Shown here: piece after piece, positions 44,002 through 53,859 of the stretch
Numbering within the stretch: position 1 is the first letter of the stretch
Layout of the letters: each line of letters starts with the position of its first letter
DNA from: Xanthocytophaga flava
GTDB lineage: Bacteria; Bacteroidota; Bacteroidia; Cytophagales; 172606-1
Direction: 5' to 3'
Assembly: GCA_030068525.1 (NCBI GenBank)
Contig: JASJOS010000003.1
Coordinates: 186,001-250,000, forward strand
Length of the DNA stretch: 64,000 nucleotides
Position numbers and translations under genes: made by a program
Notes under the pieces: generated by a model
The model's database searches: none
Told to the model about the DNA's origin: nothing
Seen by the model: the letters and a program-made list of their open reading frames with translations, nothing else

Positions 44002-44517
44002 ATGACACACTCAGAATACACCAATTACTTTCGCACCCTTTGCGAAAAACACAAAGATCTCCAGCATTCCGACCAGGAACAGCACTTTGCCCGAATCGTG
44101 CTTTCGGTGGATGAACTCGGACAAAGCAACCTGGATGATTTCCTGATGAATGAGAATTCAGGCCTGTTCTCTCCTTTTATGATCCTGGCTTCTGCTGAAA
44201 ATGTGTATGAAGACAATCAGAGTGATAATATCAAAAAACACTTTGCTGGTATGTTCTGGCTACTAACTACTTCAGATCAGGAGTTTGATAAGGAAGAAGA
44301 AGCCTATGAGAACATGGAAAAGCTTGCTGAGCAGTTCTTATCACGGATGAAACAGGATTTTTCTGTCCGGATGAATAACCGCTTTTACACTCTTCAGGAA
44401 ACTACTATCAGCAAAGTCGGGCGAATTGGTCTTTATCTGGGAGTGAGGGTTGGGTTTCAATTTTATACAACAGCAAATCAGGCACTCGCCTATGATGCTG
44501 CAAACTGGAATGACTAA
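44002..44517 (+). CDS. phage tail-region protein, unknown
   Basis: 171 acidic residues, soluble. Its last base overlaps the ATG of the next gene. It begins the tail operon that continues with the SprB-repeat protein and the baseplate-like protein. It might be a tail completion protein. Confidence 0.6.
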   Translation: MTHSEYTNYFRTLCEKHKDLQHSDQEQHFARIVLSVDELGQSNLDDFLMNENSGLFSPFMILASAENVYEDNQSDNIKKHFAGMFWLLTTSDQEFDKEEEAYENMEKLAEQFLSRMKQDFSVRMNNRFYTLQETTISKVGRIGLYLGVRVGFQFYTTANQALAYDAANWND

Positions 44518-46658
44518 TGGCAATTGTAGCAGAATTAAAATTAAAGGTAGTTGGTACTATTGCACCATCTGGCATATTTGCCCTGAGTGTCAAAGGACAG
44601 CGGTTTGAGTTCAAACGAAGCATTGTAGCACAGGCTCAGCCTGGATCTACCTATTTGTTCTGGACAGATGAGCAGTTAGAGCTGGCAATGAAAGCCCGCT
44701 TTGGATCAGATGTTATTGTTACAAAGTCTTCCAATGAGATTTTACTAGCAGCTAATGACTTCGGATGGAATTTTGCTGTCTTGCAAAATGACTTTGGAGC
44801 GGGTATTCAAATTCTGGAAAACTTTGATTCAGAGGGAGAATCTTTTCAAGTTACTGTCAATCCCACAAACGTAACTGTCAAGGGTGGCAATGATGGAACA
44901 ATCATTCTAACTCCCTCCGGAGGGAATACACCCTACAGCTATAAGTGGGATGATGGGCCAACTACAGCTACACGTAACACCCTTGTTGCGGGTGTCTATT
45001 ATTGTACCGTGACAGAAGGATCTGGAGTAAAACGGTATATCAGAGTTCCTATCTTTGAGCCTGATTACTCTCCTATTACCATTACAGGGAACACCTTTCA
45101 TGTGCAGTGTTATGGAAAAGCGACAGGATGGATACAAATATTTCTCGTCCAGGGAGGCAATGGAAATTATACCTACAAGTGGGCCGATGGTGTCATTACG
45201 AAAGATCGTACCAATCTCAGAGCGGGTATCTATACGCTTACCGTTACTGATTCTTTAGGGAATACTACAAGCAAAAGCTTTGAGGTAAAATCGAATCCTG
45301 AGATCAAAATTGTTGCAACAGTCAATGAAGATAATGTTACGCTTCAGGTATCAGGAGGGATTGCAACCAATGGGTATACCTACCTTTGGAATGATGGTGT
45401 TACCACAAAGGATAGAACCAATCTTGCACCAGGTAGCTATGTAGTGACTGTTACCGATAGCATAGGCTGTAAACAGCAGGCAACAGTGAAGGTGCAATCC
45501 TTTCAGTTCTTCTTTTCTAAGAATCCTATTCCTCTCCAGCTGATAGCTGAACTGCCAGAGGCAAAGCCAAACTTAACTTTTCTCTGTGAGGTCTGGATCG
45601 AGAAAGAGTACTTATCTGAAGACTTTACTAAAGTGGCAGTACTGGAGCAGCCAGCAGACTCAAACGGATCTACTATTTTTGAAGTACAAACGATTCTGGA
45701 TGCACAGCTCAAGCCTTATTTTCCTGAAGGTAAAGAAACGATACTCTCCAGAGCTGATTCTGTTTTCAAACGCTTCTATCTCAGATATACTGAAAAGTTT
45801 GGAACGCCTCCAGCTGAAGGAGCCTATACACAGGCTGATATCCGATATGTTATTTTGGGAGGTTTGAGCTTTGAAGAATACGCACGGAATACATTTTTCA
45901 GTTCCTATCTACCAACTGTAAAGCCTTTCTTTACCTGGGAGCCTGTACGGAAAAATGTTTTTGCGGATCAGCTGGAGTATCTTTTTTATATGCCGGATAG
46001 CTTTGCTTTAGGCACTTTTCAGGTAAACTGTCAGGTGACCTATTCTGATAACACAATAGATACTTTCACCGCGTTCACGGCAACCGATGTAAAACGATAT
46101 GAGCTGTACTGCATTCCAGCAGGCTATACAGAGTTAGGCCTTGCAGCCAGGCAACCAGAAAAACAAGTTGACAGCTGGCAGATCTGGATTAGCTCAAATA
46201 GTCAGGTAATCTCAGAGGTCCGCTATTATACACTCAATACCAATTATACTAAGAGAAGAAGGTATTTTCTGTATTTGAATAGTCTGGGAGGGTATAACAC
46301 GCTTTGTTGTGCAGGTAAAGCCATTCAGGAACTGGAGCCCAAAAGTATTAACCTGGAGAAGATCCTGCCTGTTGTCTATAAATCATCTTCAGGTGAAATC
46401 AGCTCTGTCCGTAAATATGCTGAACAGTCACTGAAGATCACTACAGCAGCACTCACTCCGGAACAGTTGCAAGCCTTTACTGATTTTGTCATCTCTGAAT
46501 CTATCATTTTATACAGGCCTGGCCGCACCCCTTACAGCTATATAGGAGGTGTACTGGATACTAAAACAATCAAAGTGGTCGATGAAAGCGAAACAAACAA
46601 CTCTGTCAGCTTTGAGTTTACTTTGCCCACTGTTTCATCTTATACACCAGATTTATAA
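44517..46658 (+). CDS. tail protein with three SprB-like repeats
   Basis: 713 residues. Residues about 100-320 contain three repeats of the gliding-adhesin SprB type: GGNTPYSYKWDDG..LVAGVYYCTVTEG, GGNGNYTYKWADG..LRAGIYTLTVTDS and TNGYTYLWNDG..LAPGSYVVTVTDS. The C-terminal 390 residues are a beta-rich domain typical of Bacteroidota phage tail tips. SprB repeats normally occur in cell-surface adhesins moved by the gliding machinery, so here they probably help binding to the host. It is upstream of the tail-hub and tape-measure genes. Confidence 0.8.
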   Translation: MAIVAELKLKVVGTIAPSGIFALSVKGQRFEFKRSIVAQAQPGSTYLFWTDEQLELAMKARFGSDVIVTKSSNEILLAANDFGWNFAVLQNDFGAGIQILENFDSEGESFQVTVNPTNVTVKGGNDGTIILTPSGGNTPYSYKWDDGPTTATRNTLVAGVYYCTVTEGSGVKRYIRVPIFEPDYSPITITGNTFHVQCYGKATGWIQIFLVQGGNGNYTYKWADGVITKDRTNLRAGIYTLTVTDSLGNTTSKSFEVKSNPEIKIVATVNEDNVTLQVSGGIATNGYTYLWNDGVTTKDRTNLAPGSYVVTVTDSIGCKQQATVKVQSFQFFFSKNPIPLQLIAELPEAKPNLTFLCEVWIEKEYLSEDFTKVAVLEQPADSNGSTIFEVQTILDAQLKPYFPEGKETILSRADSVFKRFYLRYTEKFGTPPAEGAYTQADIRYVILGGLSFEEYARNTFFSSYLPTVKPFFTWEPVRKNVFADQLEYLFYMPDSFALGTFQVNCQVTYSDNTIDTFTAFTATDVKRYELYCIPAGYTELGLAARQPEKQVDSWQIWISSNSQVISEVRYYTLNTNYTKRRRYFLYLNSLGGYNTLCCAGKAIQELEPKSINLEKILPVVYKSSSGEISSVRKYAEQSLKITTAALTPEQLQAFTDFVISESIILYRPGRTPYSYIGGVLDTKTIKVVDESETNNSVSFEFTLPTVSSYTPDL

Positions 46659-46684
46659 TTAGTATTCATGATTTCGCATAGTCT

Positions 46685-48163
46685 ATGATCGGATTTAAAA
46701 TAGGAGATGAATTTTTAGACCTGGAGCCTTCTGCTTCAATTGGTATTGAATGGTATAATCCGCTTTTTGTCAAAGATGATGCTACACCAGGTCTGTTAAC
46801 CTATCCGATCACAGCGCCTTACACCCGGACAAACCAAAGATTACTAGGTAATCCGGAAAGTCTCTCACTAGCAGAACCACCTCAAAGGGATTTTCCTTGT
46901 CAATTCTATATCAATCGGATTTTGTGGAAAGTAGGTATTTTAAAATATCGCGGTTTTAATGGCAGTCAGTATACATTGAATTTTCAATCTGATGCTGGAG
47001 ATTTCTCTACATTGGTGAAAGATGTATCGATGCAGGCTGTCAATTATAAATCAGGTATTCTATCAGCAACAGTCAAAACACTGGATGATGAGTATGCACT
47101 ATTTCCTATCCGGAATAGCCTTTTCTTCCAGGAAGATACCGTTGTGGATGGTTTTGCAGGGTATGTAAACCTGTACAATAACGGAGCTTTTACAGGTCCG
47201 ATCACTCCTTTTCCTTATCTGAAGTTTATTCTATCCGAAATAGTAAGAAACTATGGCTACAGTCTGACAGGAGCCTGGCTGAATGAAGATTATGTAAAAC
47301 GCCTGGTGATTTATAATAATTATCAGCCAAGCTATCCAGGCCAGGCAGCCGGAGCAGCTCCCAACGGTGCGCTCAATTATCAGAAGCATGTTCCGGACGT
47401 GACCATAACAACGTTCCTGAATGCGTTAAGACAGCTGTTTTGTCTGGCTTATATTGTCAATGCCAATAACAAAACGATTCAGATTGTCCGCTTAAAGGAT
47501 GTGATCAATGATACATCATTTATTGACTGGACAGATAAATCTGAGCGAACGTTTAAAGAGGATGTCGCTGATCGGATTGGGTACACTCTGAAACAGACGG
47601 TAGAAACAGAAGACGAGCTGAATAAAAGTCTGGCAACCGATTGGGCAGAATACAAGTATGGAGCCGGTGGTGAGCTGGTCACAACCGAAATGTCAACGCT
47701 TCACATGGTTCGGGTACCACAAAGCTTCAGGAATTGGCTTGTGCCAGCAACTGAGCAGGTAGGCTCAAGCCCTTTCTATGGGACTGGAGAGAGCAATAAG
47801 TTTACTCCACGTCTTTTGATGTATGCAGGCCTGAAGAATGATTCTATGAGTACACCCTATCCTTTGGGATCTGCTGTAAATGAGGTCTATTCCGGAGCGC
47901 CTTTCACAGATCGCTCTCTACAGTATGCTGGTCAATACGGTTTGTATGAGAAAAACTGGAAAGAATGGATTGCCTTTTTGGATAAGACACGAACAGTACA
48001 GTATTCAGTTCAGCTGTCTATGTCAGATCTGTTAACACTAGATCCTACCAGAAAGGTGATCATTGATAAAGTGAAATACTTTTATGATAAGATCAAGTTT
48101 AATGTCTCCATGAAAGAGGGTATTGGGAAAGCTACTATTGATTTAAAGAAAGTGACTGTTTAG
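46685..48163 (+). CDS. putative tail hub/baseplate protein
   Basis: 492 residues, mixed alpha/beta, without membrane segments. The N-terminal part (KIGDEFLDLEPSASIGIEWYNP) is typical of large tail proteins encoded next to the tape measure in Bacteroidota phages. It likely forms part of the tail tip; the call rests on context. Confidence 0.6.
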   Translation: MIGFKIGDEFLDLEPSASIGIEWYNPLFVKDDATPGLLTYPITAPYTRTNQRLLGNPESLSLAEPPQRDFPCQFYINRILWKVGILKYRGFNGSQYTLNFQSDAGDFSTLVKDVSMQAVNYKSGILSATVKTLDDEYALFPIRNSLFFQEDTVVDGFAGYVNLYNNGAFTGPITPFPYLKFILSEIVRNYGYSLTGAWLNEDYVKRLVIYNNYQPSYPGQAAGAAPNGALNYQKHVPDVTITTFLNALRQLFCLAYIVNANNKTIQIVRLKDVINDTSFIDWTDKSERTFKEDVADRIGYTLKQTVETEDELNKSLATDWAEYKYGAGGELVTTEMSTLHMVRVPQSFRNWLVPATEQVGSSPFYGTGESNKFTPRLLMYAGLKNDSMSTPYPLGSAVNEVYSGAPFTDRSLQYAGQYGLYEKNWKEWIAFLDKTRTVQYSVQLSMSDLLTLDPTRKVIIDKVKYFYDKIKFNVSMKEGIGKATIDLKKVTV

Positions 48164-48241
48164 ATTTAGTATCACATAAACGATGATTACTTTTGAATCC
48201 ACTTTTGTATTTACTCAAAAAACAATAATAATCTATTTCGT

Positions 48242-48853
48242 ATGGGATATGGAATTACAGCTTACGCTGTTAAAATATCAGATCTGACCACCTATGTCTT
48301 TGGAGCCAATAATCCAGAAATGAAGTATGTGAAAGTCCACTTTAGTGAACTTAGAGCTTCATTCCGAAAAACGAATGCGATCAAACCAGATAAAGCACTT
48401 CAGGAAATTATGGAAGGGCAAATAACCTATTCAGATTTTAAAAGTGGAAGTGTATACCGCTACGTGCTTGAAAAAATGTTTATGGTCTATCTCCCAACGC
48501 CAGATGAAGAGCAGGCTGTAATTAGAGAGAAGATGGAATCAGCGACAGGGAAAGAATTAGATAAACTAAGAGACTCACTCAAATTTCAGATAGGCCAAAA
48601 ACTCTATAATAAAGTCTTTTATCCAATTGATCTGGACAGTGTGTGGGAACTAATGAAGTATCCCGATATTCCTTTGCCATTCCCTGTGCAAGAGGATTAT
48701 CCTATAACAGCAGTTATCACAAATGCAGAATTACAACAATTGAGTACTGATTTTTCCGCTTTGAACCTGCCAGAAGAGACACATGATCAATTTCAACATT
48801 GGATAAAGAGATGTTTAGAGAATAACAGAGATCTTGTACTCTATTATTATTGA
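48242..48853 (+). CDS. DUF7691-like moron
   Basis: 203 residues. The start MGYGITAYAV and its layout match DUF7691, an uncharacterised family with members in many bacteria. It interrupts the tail operon, is AT-richer than its neighbours and is followed by a strong terminator, so it is probably an accessory gene expressed apart from the tail genes. Confidence 0.65.
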   Translation: MGYGITAYAVKISDLTTYVFGANNPEMKYVKVHFSELRASFRKTNAIKPDKALQEIMEGQITYSDFKSGSVYRYVLEKMFMVYLPTPDEEQAVIREKMESATGKELDKLRDSLKFQIGQKLYNKVFYPIDLDSVWELMKYPDIPLPFPVQEDYPITAVITNAELQQLSTDFSALNLPEETHDQFQHWIKRCLENNRDLVLYYY

Positions 48854-48885
48854 TAACCTATTTTAACAAGGTTCTAGAAACAGTT

Positions 48886-48918
48886 AAAGACAGCTTACCG
48901 TTCTGGTAAGCTGTCTTT
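48886..48918 (+). terminator. intrinsic terminator
   Basis: Perfect 14-bp arms AAAGACAGCTTACC/GGTAAGCTGTCTTT with a 5-nt loop; the T-run is shared with promoter module 8. Confidence 0.9.
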
Positions 48919-48947
48919 TTTTTTCGCCTTCTATTCTGCCAATTTTA
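48911..48947 (+). promoter_or_regulatory. late-type promoter module 8 (tape-measure unit)
   Basis: CTGTC plus nine T, then CAATTTTA at the same offset (33) as modules 1 and 6. Gene start 48965. Confidence 0.6.
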
Positions 48948-48964
48948 TCTCATATAAAAAACCT

Positions 48965-49378
48965 ATGGCAGAGAAAACCAATGTGCAAATAGCCCGCTCC
49001 TGGGCTGCTGTTACCTTCAAAAAATGGAGGGCTGAAATCAAACGTCTCAAGATTGGTAAAACAGGAAATCTCACTAGTTCTTTCCAGGCTTTTGTTACCG
49101 CTGAGTCAGGTGGGGATATTACCAAGATCCGGATTCTGTATGCCTACTATGGAAAGTTTGTGGATATGGGTGTGGGTCGTGGGAGAAAACTGGGATCATC
49201 GGATACAGCAATGGTCAATAAGTTACTGGGAGGAAAGCCACGAAAGAAAAAGCAATGGTACTCAAAAGTCATTGCCAAAGAAGCCTATATCCTAGCTCAG
49301 ATCCTCCAGGCCAATGCTGGTAATAAATCTATCTCTGTCCTTAACACTATAACCAGTACAGTTAGATTAGAAATGTAA
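48965..49378 (+). CDS. tail/head-tail joining protein, gp10-like
   Basis: 137 basic residues with LTSSFQAFVTAESGG and YAYYGKFVDMGVGRG, the pattern of HK97 gp10-like minor tail proteins (a small protein that ends in a GxG segment). It lies 32 bp before the tape measure. Its function is inferred from context and layout. Confidence 0.6.
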   Translation: MAEKTNVQIARSWAAVTFKKWRAEIKRLKIGKTGNLTSSFQAFVTAESGGDITKIRILYAYYGKFVDMGVGRGRKLGSSDTAMVNKLLGGKPRKKKQWYSKVIAKEAYILAQILQANAGNKSISVLNTITSTVRLEM

Positions 49379-49410
49379 CCGAACAGGTACTATTAAAATG
49401 GAATATCCCA

Positions 49411-52400
49411 ATGGCATCAAACAAAGAGACCCGCGAGGTCGAAATCATTGTATCCGGTAAAAAAGCAGATGCATCCATCAAAGATATGGAAGCCGCTGTC
49501 AAAATTCTAAATGCACAGTTAAAGAGACTTCCACAAGGCACAGACGAATTTGTCAAAAAGTCAGAAGAACTCAAATCTGTTCGCCAGCGCCTAAAGGACG
49601 TGAAAGATGATGTCTATTCTCTGGAAAAGTCCGGAGATGGCCTCTTAAAAAATCTGGGTGGAGCCTTCGGTGGTATCACGGGTATGATAGCGGGTGGATT
49701 CATTGCAGCGATTGCAATGGCTGTTACAGCAGTGATCAATTTCGGAAAAGAGGCGTACGAACTAGCAAAACAATACTCAGATGCCTTTGCCGATATTCAA
49801 AAATCTACTGGCCTGGCTGCTGATCAGGTGCAGACGCTCAATGATAATCTGGGAAAGATTGATACACGAACCGCTCAAAAGGATCTACTCGACATTGCAA
49901 AGGTGGCTGGTCAGATGGGTATTGGAGCAGATCTGATTAAAGAAGGTGATTTTGAAGCAGGCAGAAAAGAGATTGAAGGCTTTACCATTGCTGTCGATAA
50001 AGCAGCGGTTGCCCTGGGTGACGAGTTCTCCGGAGGAGCGGAAGAAGTAGCGCAAAAATTAGGCGTACTTGATAACCTCTTTAAATCCAACCTGATCTTT
50101 AATGATAAAGAGGGTAAACTTCAAGATACAGGCCAGCGGTTAAATATGATCGGCTCAGCGATCAACTCCCTGGGAGCTGCCGGATCTGCCAATGGGCCAT
50201 TCATGCAGGACTTTGCCTCCAGGCTGGCAGGACTCGGACAGCTGACACCTCAAATTGATCAGACTCTTGGTTTAGGAGCTGCCCTGCAGGAGTTAGGAGA
50301 AACAGCTGAAAATGCAGCTAGTGGAACCAAAACAGTCATTACAACCGCAGCAGCGGACATTCCCACTTTTGCCAAACAGGTAGGTATGGGAGTGAAGGAG
50401 TTTCAGAATCTGATCAATAATAACCCCAACGCAGTTTTACTCAAATTAGCCGAAAGCTTCAAAGGGATGGCTCCAACAGATGTGATCATGCGTCTGAATG
50501 CGTTAAATATCAAATCCAAAGAATCACAGGGCGTACTAATCAAACTGGCTAACAATACAGAGTTTGTGAAACAGAAACAGGAGCTGGCAAATGCTGAACT
50601 GAAAAAGGCTACTTCCCTTACAGATGAATTCAATACCAAGAATAATACCGATGCTGCCATAGCCGAGAAACGGGCTAAAGCCTGGGAGAAGCTCATGCTT
50701 CAGTTTGGGCAGGGTATTACGCCAGCTATTTCGGCTGTGCAGGAGCTGCTCATTGGGCTAATGAATGTATTTCAGGAGGTATTCGGATCAATAGCGCCTT
50801 ATTTTTCTGACTTCTTCTCTTCGCTCCGGGAGCTGGCTGTAAACTTAGGATTATCAGCTGACAAAGGTTCTGTTTTCGCCGGTATCCTTCAGGTACTGGG
50901 AACCATACTAAAAATTACGCTTATTCCGTTAAAGCTGGTTTTTACCGTAATCACGGCTCTTGTGGGTGCTTTCAATTATGCCTATGAGAAATCCTCTTTA
51001 TTCCGTAGTGCTATTCAGATAATGCTCGCTCCTTTAACAGCCTTATGGGAGGGTGCAAAGAAAGCCTGGGAATGGATTACAAAGCTAGCAGATCTGGGAA
51101 GCAAAGAAGTAAAGGTAAAAGCCAGCGTTGAAACAACTACGACAAAGAAAGAAGGCAACAAACCGGTTCAGAGCATTGATAGTGGAGAACTGGACAAGCT
51201 CATGGCTGAGCAGGCAGAAAAAGACCGCAAAGCGGCTGAAGCTGCTGAGAAGAGAGCGGCTGCTGCCAAAGCCAAACGTGAAAAGGATGCAGCGGATCTA
51301 CTCAAGATTCAGCAGAAATATAATGATGAGCTGACCAAAGCCGATCAGGAGCTGGAGGCGATCAGACAGGCGATAGCAGAAAGAGGGAAAGTAGATAGAA
51401 TTGCTCAGCTGGAGTTAGCTTTCAAAAAAGAAGTGGATGCCCTGGAGAAAAGACGGAATGCCGTACTAAGTAATCAGAAGCTGACTCAGGATCAGAAAAA
51501 CGAACTGCTTTACCGCTATCACCAGGAAGAGATTTTACTGGAGCAAAAGCTGGGTATTGATAAAGAGAAAGTACAGGCTGAAATTGATGAGAAGCTACAA
51601 CAGGCTAAAAATAAACGTGACCTGGCTAATGCAGAACGTGAAATTATCATAGCAGGTAAAAATGAAGATCTTCTCTTGGAGGCCAAATTAAACAAGCTCG
51701 ATCTTCAGAAAGAAATAGAGCTTCAGAATAAAGAGCTCACAGAAGAAGAAAAGGCACTTATTGAAGCTCAGTATGCAGCACAGTCAGAAGCCTTGTTTTC
51801 AGAATCTATTGAGAAGAAAAAAGCCAAAGAACGGGAGTTAGGACAGGCTGCTATCCAGTTTGGACAGCAGGCACTGGCTACTGTAGGAGATTTTGCCAAG
51901 ATTGCTACAGATAAAAAAATTGCTCAGTATGATCGGGAAAAGACAGCAGCCACTACCAAACTGGATCAGCAGCTAAAGGCCGGTCTGCTCAGTCAGGATC
52001 AATACAACAGAGCGAAAGCCAGAGTTGAAACGGAGTACGATAAGAAAGCTACTGAAGCCAAACGGAAACAAGCGAAAGTCGATAAAGCCATTGCATTGAC
52101 TCAAGCAATCATTAATACGGCTCTTGCAGTTGTAAAAGCGTTGCCTAATATTCCTTTAAGTATTATAGCTGGTGCAACCGGAGCTTTAGGGATTGCCAAG
52201 ATAGCAGCTACACCCTTACCTGAGTTTGCAGAGGGTGGATACACAGGCAAAGGATTTGGAGAAGCGGATAACACGGGTTTCCGTCCTGTGGGTGTGGTGC
52301 ATGAAGATGAGTGGGTTGGGCCTAAATGGATGGTAGAATCTCCCCGTTATGCTAATGTTTTCCGCTACTTGGAGGCGGAACGTACTCGTAAGAATGGTTT

Positions 52401-52632
52401 TGCGGATGGTGGGTATACTTCTTCCTCTTCAAAAGCTCCTCTGCCAGAAATGCCAGGCAGTAAGTCTGTAGATCCATCCGTACAGCTCATGCAGGAAATT
52501 TCCACTAAACTAACCCGAATACAAGAAACAATGGAGGCCTGGCCTACACACCTACAGGTTCACAATGATGTAGGAGAAACTCAGGACAAGATCAATACGC
52601 TTAACAAACTCCGGAAAGAATCATCAATGTAA
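49411..52632 (+). CDS. tail tape measure protein
   Basis: 1,073 residues. The N-terminal part is helical (IVSGKKADASIKDMEAAVKIL), followed by a hydrophobic segment (GGITGMIAGGFIAAIAMAVTAVI at about 88-110), a TP901-type core (about 115-450), two further hydrophobic stretches and a long coiled coil (620-900) with a C-terminal globular part. It sets tail length; the size suggests a tail of about 150 nm by the usual rule of 1.5 angstrom per residue. Confidence 0.92.
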   Translation: MASNKETREVEIIVSGKKADASIKDMEAAVKILNAQLKRLPQGTDEFVKKSEELKSVRQRLKDVKDDVYSLEKSGDGLLKNLGGAFGGITGMIAGGFIAAIAMAVTAVINFGKEAYELAKQYSDAFADIQKSTGLAADQVQTLNDNLGKIDTRTAQKDLLDIAKVAGQMGIGADLIKEGDFEAGRKEIEGFTIAVDKAAVALGDEFSGGAEEVAQKLGVLDNLFKSNLIFNDKEGKLQDTGQRLNMIGSAINSLGAAGSANGPFMQDFASRLAGLGQLTPQIDQTLGLGAALQELGETAENAASGTKTVITTAAADIPTFAKQVGMGVKEFQNLINNNPNAVLLKLAESFKGMAPTDVIMRLNALNIKSKESQGVLIKLANNTEFVKQKQELANAELKKATSLTDEFNTKNNTDAAIAEKRAKAWEKLMLQFGQGITPAISAVQELLIGLMNVFQEVFGSIAPYFSDFFSSLRELAVNLGLSADKGSVFAGILQVLGTILKITLIPLKLVFTVITALVGAFNYAYEKSSLFRSAIQIMLAPLTALWEGAKKAWEWITKLADLGSKEVKVKASVETTTTKKEGNKPVQSIDSGELDKLMAEQAEKDRKAAEAAEKRAAAAKAKREKDAADLLKIQQKYNDELTKADQELEAIRQAIAERGKVDRIAQLELAFKKEVDALEKRRNAVLSNQKLTQDQKNELLYRYHQEEILLEQKLGIDKEKVQAEIDEKLQQAKNKRDLANAEREIIIAGKNEDLLLEAKLNKLDLQKEIELQNKELTEEEKALIEAQYAAQSEALFSESIEKKKAKERELGQAAIQFGQQALATVGDFAKIATDKKIAQYDREKTAATTKLDQQLKAGLLSQDQYNRAKARVETEYDKKATEAKRKQAKVDKAIALTQAIINTALAVVKALPNIPLSIIAGATGALGIAKIAATPLPEFAEGGYTGKGFGEADNTGFRPVGVVHEDEWVGPKWMVESPRYANVFRYLEAERTRKNGFADGGYTSSSSKAPLPEMPGSKSVDPSVQLMQEISTKLTRIQETMEAWPTHLQVHNDVGETQDKINTLNKLRKESSM

Positions 52633-52640
52633 TTTTTATC

Positions 52641-52955
52641 ACTGTCAAACTATAGAACTGGAATCACTATCAATAGAGCAGCTTATTGAGCTAAAAGAAA
52701 AACAATTCAGAGAGCTAAACGCACTTACTTCCCTATCAGAACTTTTTTGAGAAATTAGATGAGTTAAAAGCAACAACCAGTTATCTTAGTTTTATTTCTA
52801 AATTTGTTAAAATGACACAGTATTTAATAAAAGGCAGGTGTTTAAGAGATGTATATTATAAATGTAAAAAACACTCAATTTTTCAAACACGTATTTATAC
52901 TCTTGACCCAGAACAACTTTGCTCACAAATTTGTATAAAGGATTTTGAGATATAA
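52641..52955 (+). pseudogene. frameshifted small gene after the tape measure
   Basis: One frame reads IELESLSIEQLIELKEKQ and ends at TGA in a run of six T (about 52746-52752). Shifting by one base there, the reading continues as FEKLDELKATTSYLSFISKF to MTQYLIKGRCLRDVYYKCKKH and stops at 52955. The second part could also start at ATG 52812 (47 residues). No start codon is seen for the first part. It looks like a decayed coiled-coil gene. Confidence 0.45.
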
Positions 52956-52966
52956 AATCGAGTAAG

Positions 52967-53128
52967 ATGAATGAAGAAAAATTAAATAGCCTACTCTCTC
53001 AAATAGATGAACTTCAACAAATCGTACAAACACAACAGGAACTGATTTTGTACTTAATGAAGGATATTCAAGAGCTAAAGGCACAACTGATAAAGACTGT
53101 TCAGACAAACGAAAAAGATTCTTTGTAA
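52967..53128 (+). CDS. 53-residue coiled-coil protein
   Basis: The ATG at 52967 opens a complete frame of 53 residues made of one helix (MNEEKLNSLLSQIDELQQIV). It starts 11 bp after the preceding frame ends. Function unknown; the heptad pattern and complete frame support it as real. Confidence 0.45.
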   Translation: MNEEKLNSLLSQIDELQQIVQTQQELILYLMKDIQELKAQLIKTVQTNEKDSL

Positions 53129-53243
53129 CCAAGGAAAATGTGACAAACGTTGATCACTTCTACAGCCTTTTGATATGAAAAATAGTATTCATATGAACAC
53201 CCAAAATAGTATATTTTTGTTACTTAACAATTTAAACACACAC

Positions 53244-53274
53244 AAAAAGCCAAGTTGGATTAACCCGGCTTTTT
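53244..53274 (+). terminator. terminator of the tape-measure unit
   Basis: AAAAAGCC/GGCTTTTT arms, extended inside by GTT/AAC pairing. Confidence 0.7.
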
Positions 53275-53378
53275 TACCTTCCAATAGAATCTTGTATTAG
53301 AAAAGGAAATGCCTGACTTTAATTCTTCTTCCATTTATCCATTCTTAAATTGCTTTTCTTAAAAGCATTCTTCACTTG

Positions 53379-53785
53379 ATGTCCCAACAATTTTTTTTCC
53401 TCCTCGTTGCCAAAGATGATGCTGATGATAAAACTATTCTACAATTTATAATTGATCATTTATAATTGACCAAGAATTCTCCCACTGGCAATATCGTGTT
53501 GTTAACAATGGACAAGCTCTGCTTACTTTTTTAGTGAATCGATCGGATCAAACAGCAGTTTCTTTGGTTCTTGCCGATAGTAATATACCTATCAAAAATA
53601 GTATAGAAGTAACTAGGGAAGTGCGAACTCGACCGTATTACGATCATATCCCTATTGTTGCGTTGTCTATCTTCAGTAATCAATGGGTTATAGATCAGTT
53701 TGTACAAGCTAGTGGAATAATTATTTCTAGAAACCTAATGTTGTGGGTTACATTGGCAATATACCAGGTCTCGTACCTAACCTAA
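53379..53785 (+). pseudogene. degenerate response-regulator receiver
   Basis: An ATG at 53379 opens MSQQFFFLLVAKDDADDKTIL, the start of a receiver domain, but stops after 28 codons at 53463-53465. A different frame then carries the rest: VVNNGQALLTFL, VLADSNIPIKNSIEVTREVRTRP (key LADSNIP) and DHIPIVALSIFSNQ, ending at 53785. The conserved C-terminal Lys is lost. A short duplicated tract (AATTGATCATTTATAATTGA) lies at the break. A decayed paralogue of the following gene type. Confidence 0.7.
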
Positions 53786-53859
53786 CGTAAATCTGCAGAA
53801 TTAGTATGATGTATTCTGAATAACAATAATTTTTGTATCTACCTTAACTATGCTTACAA

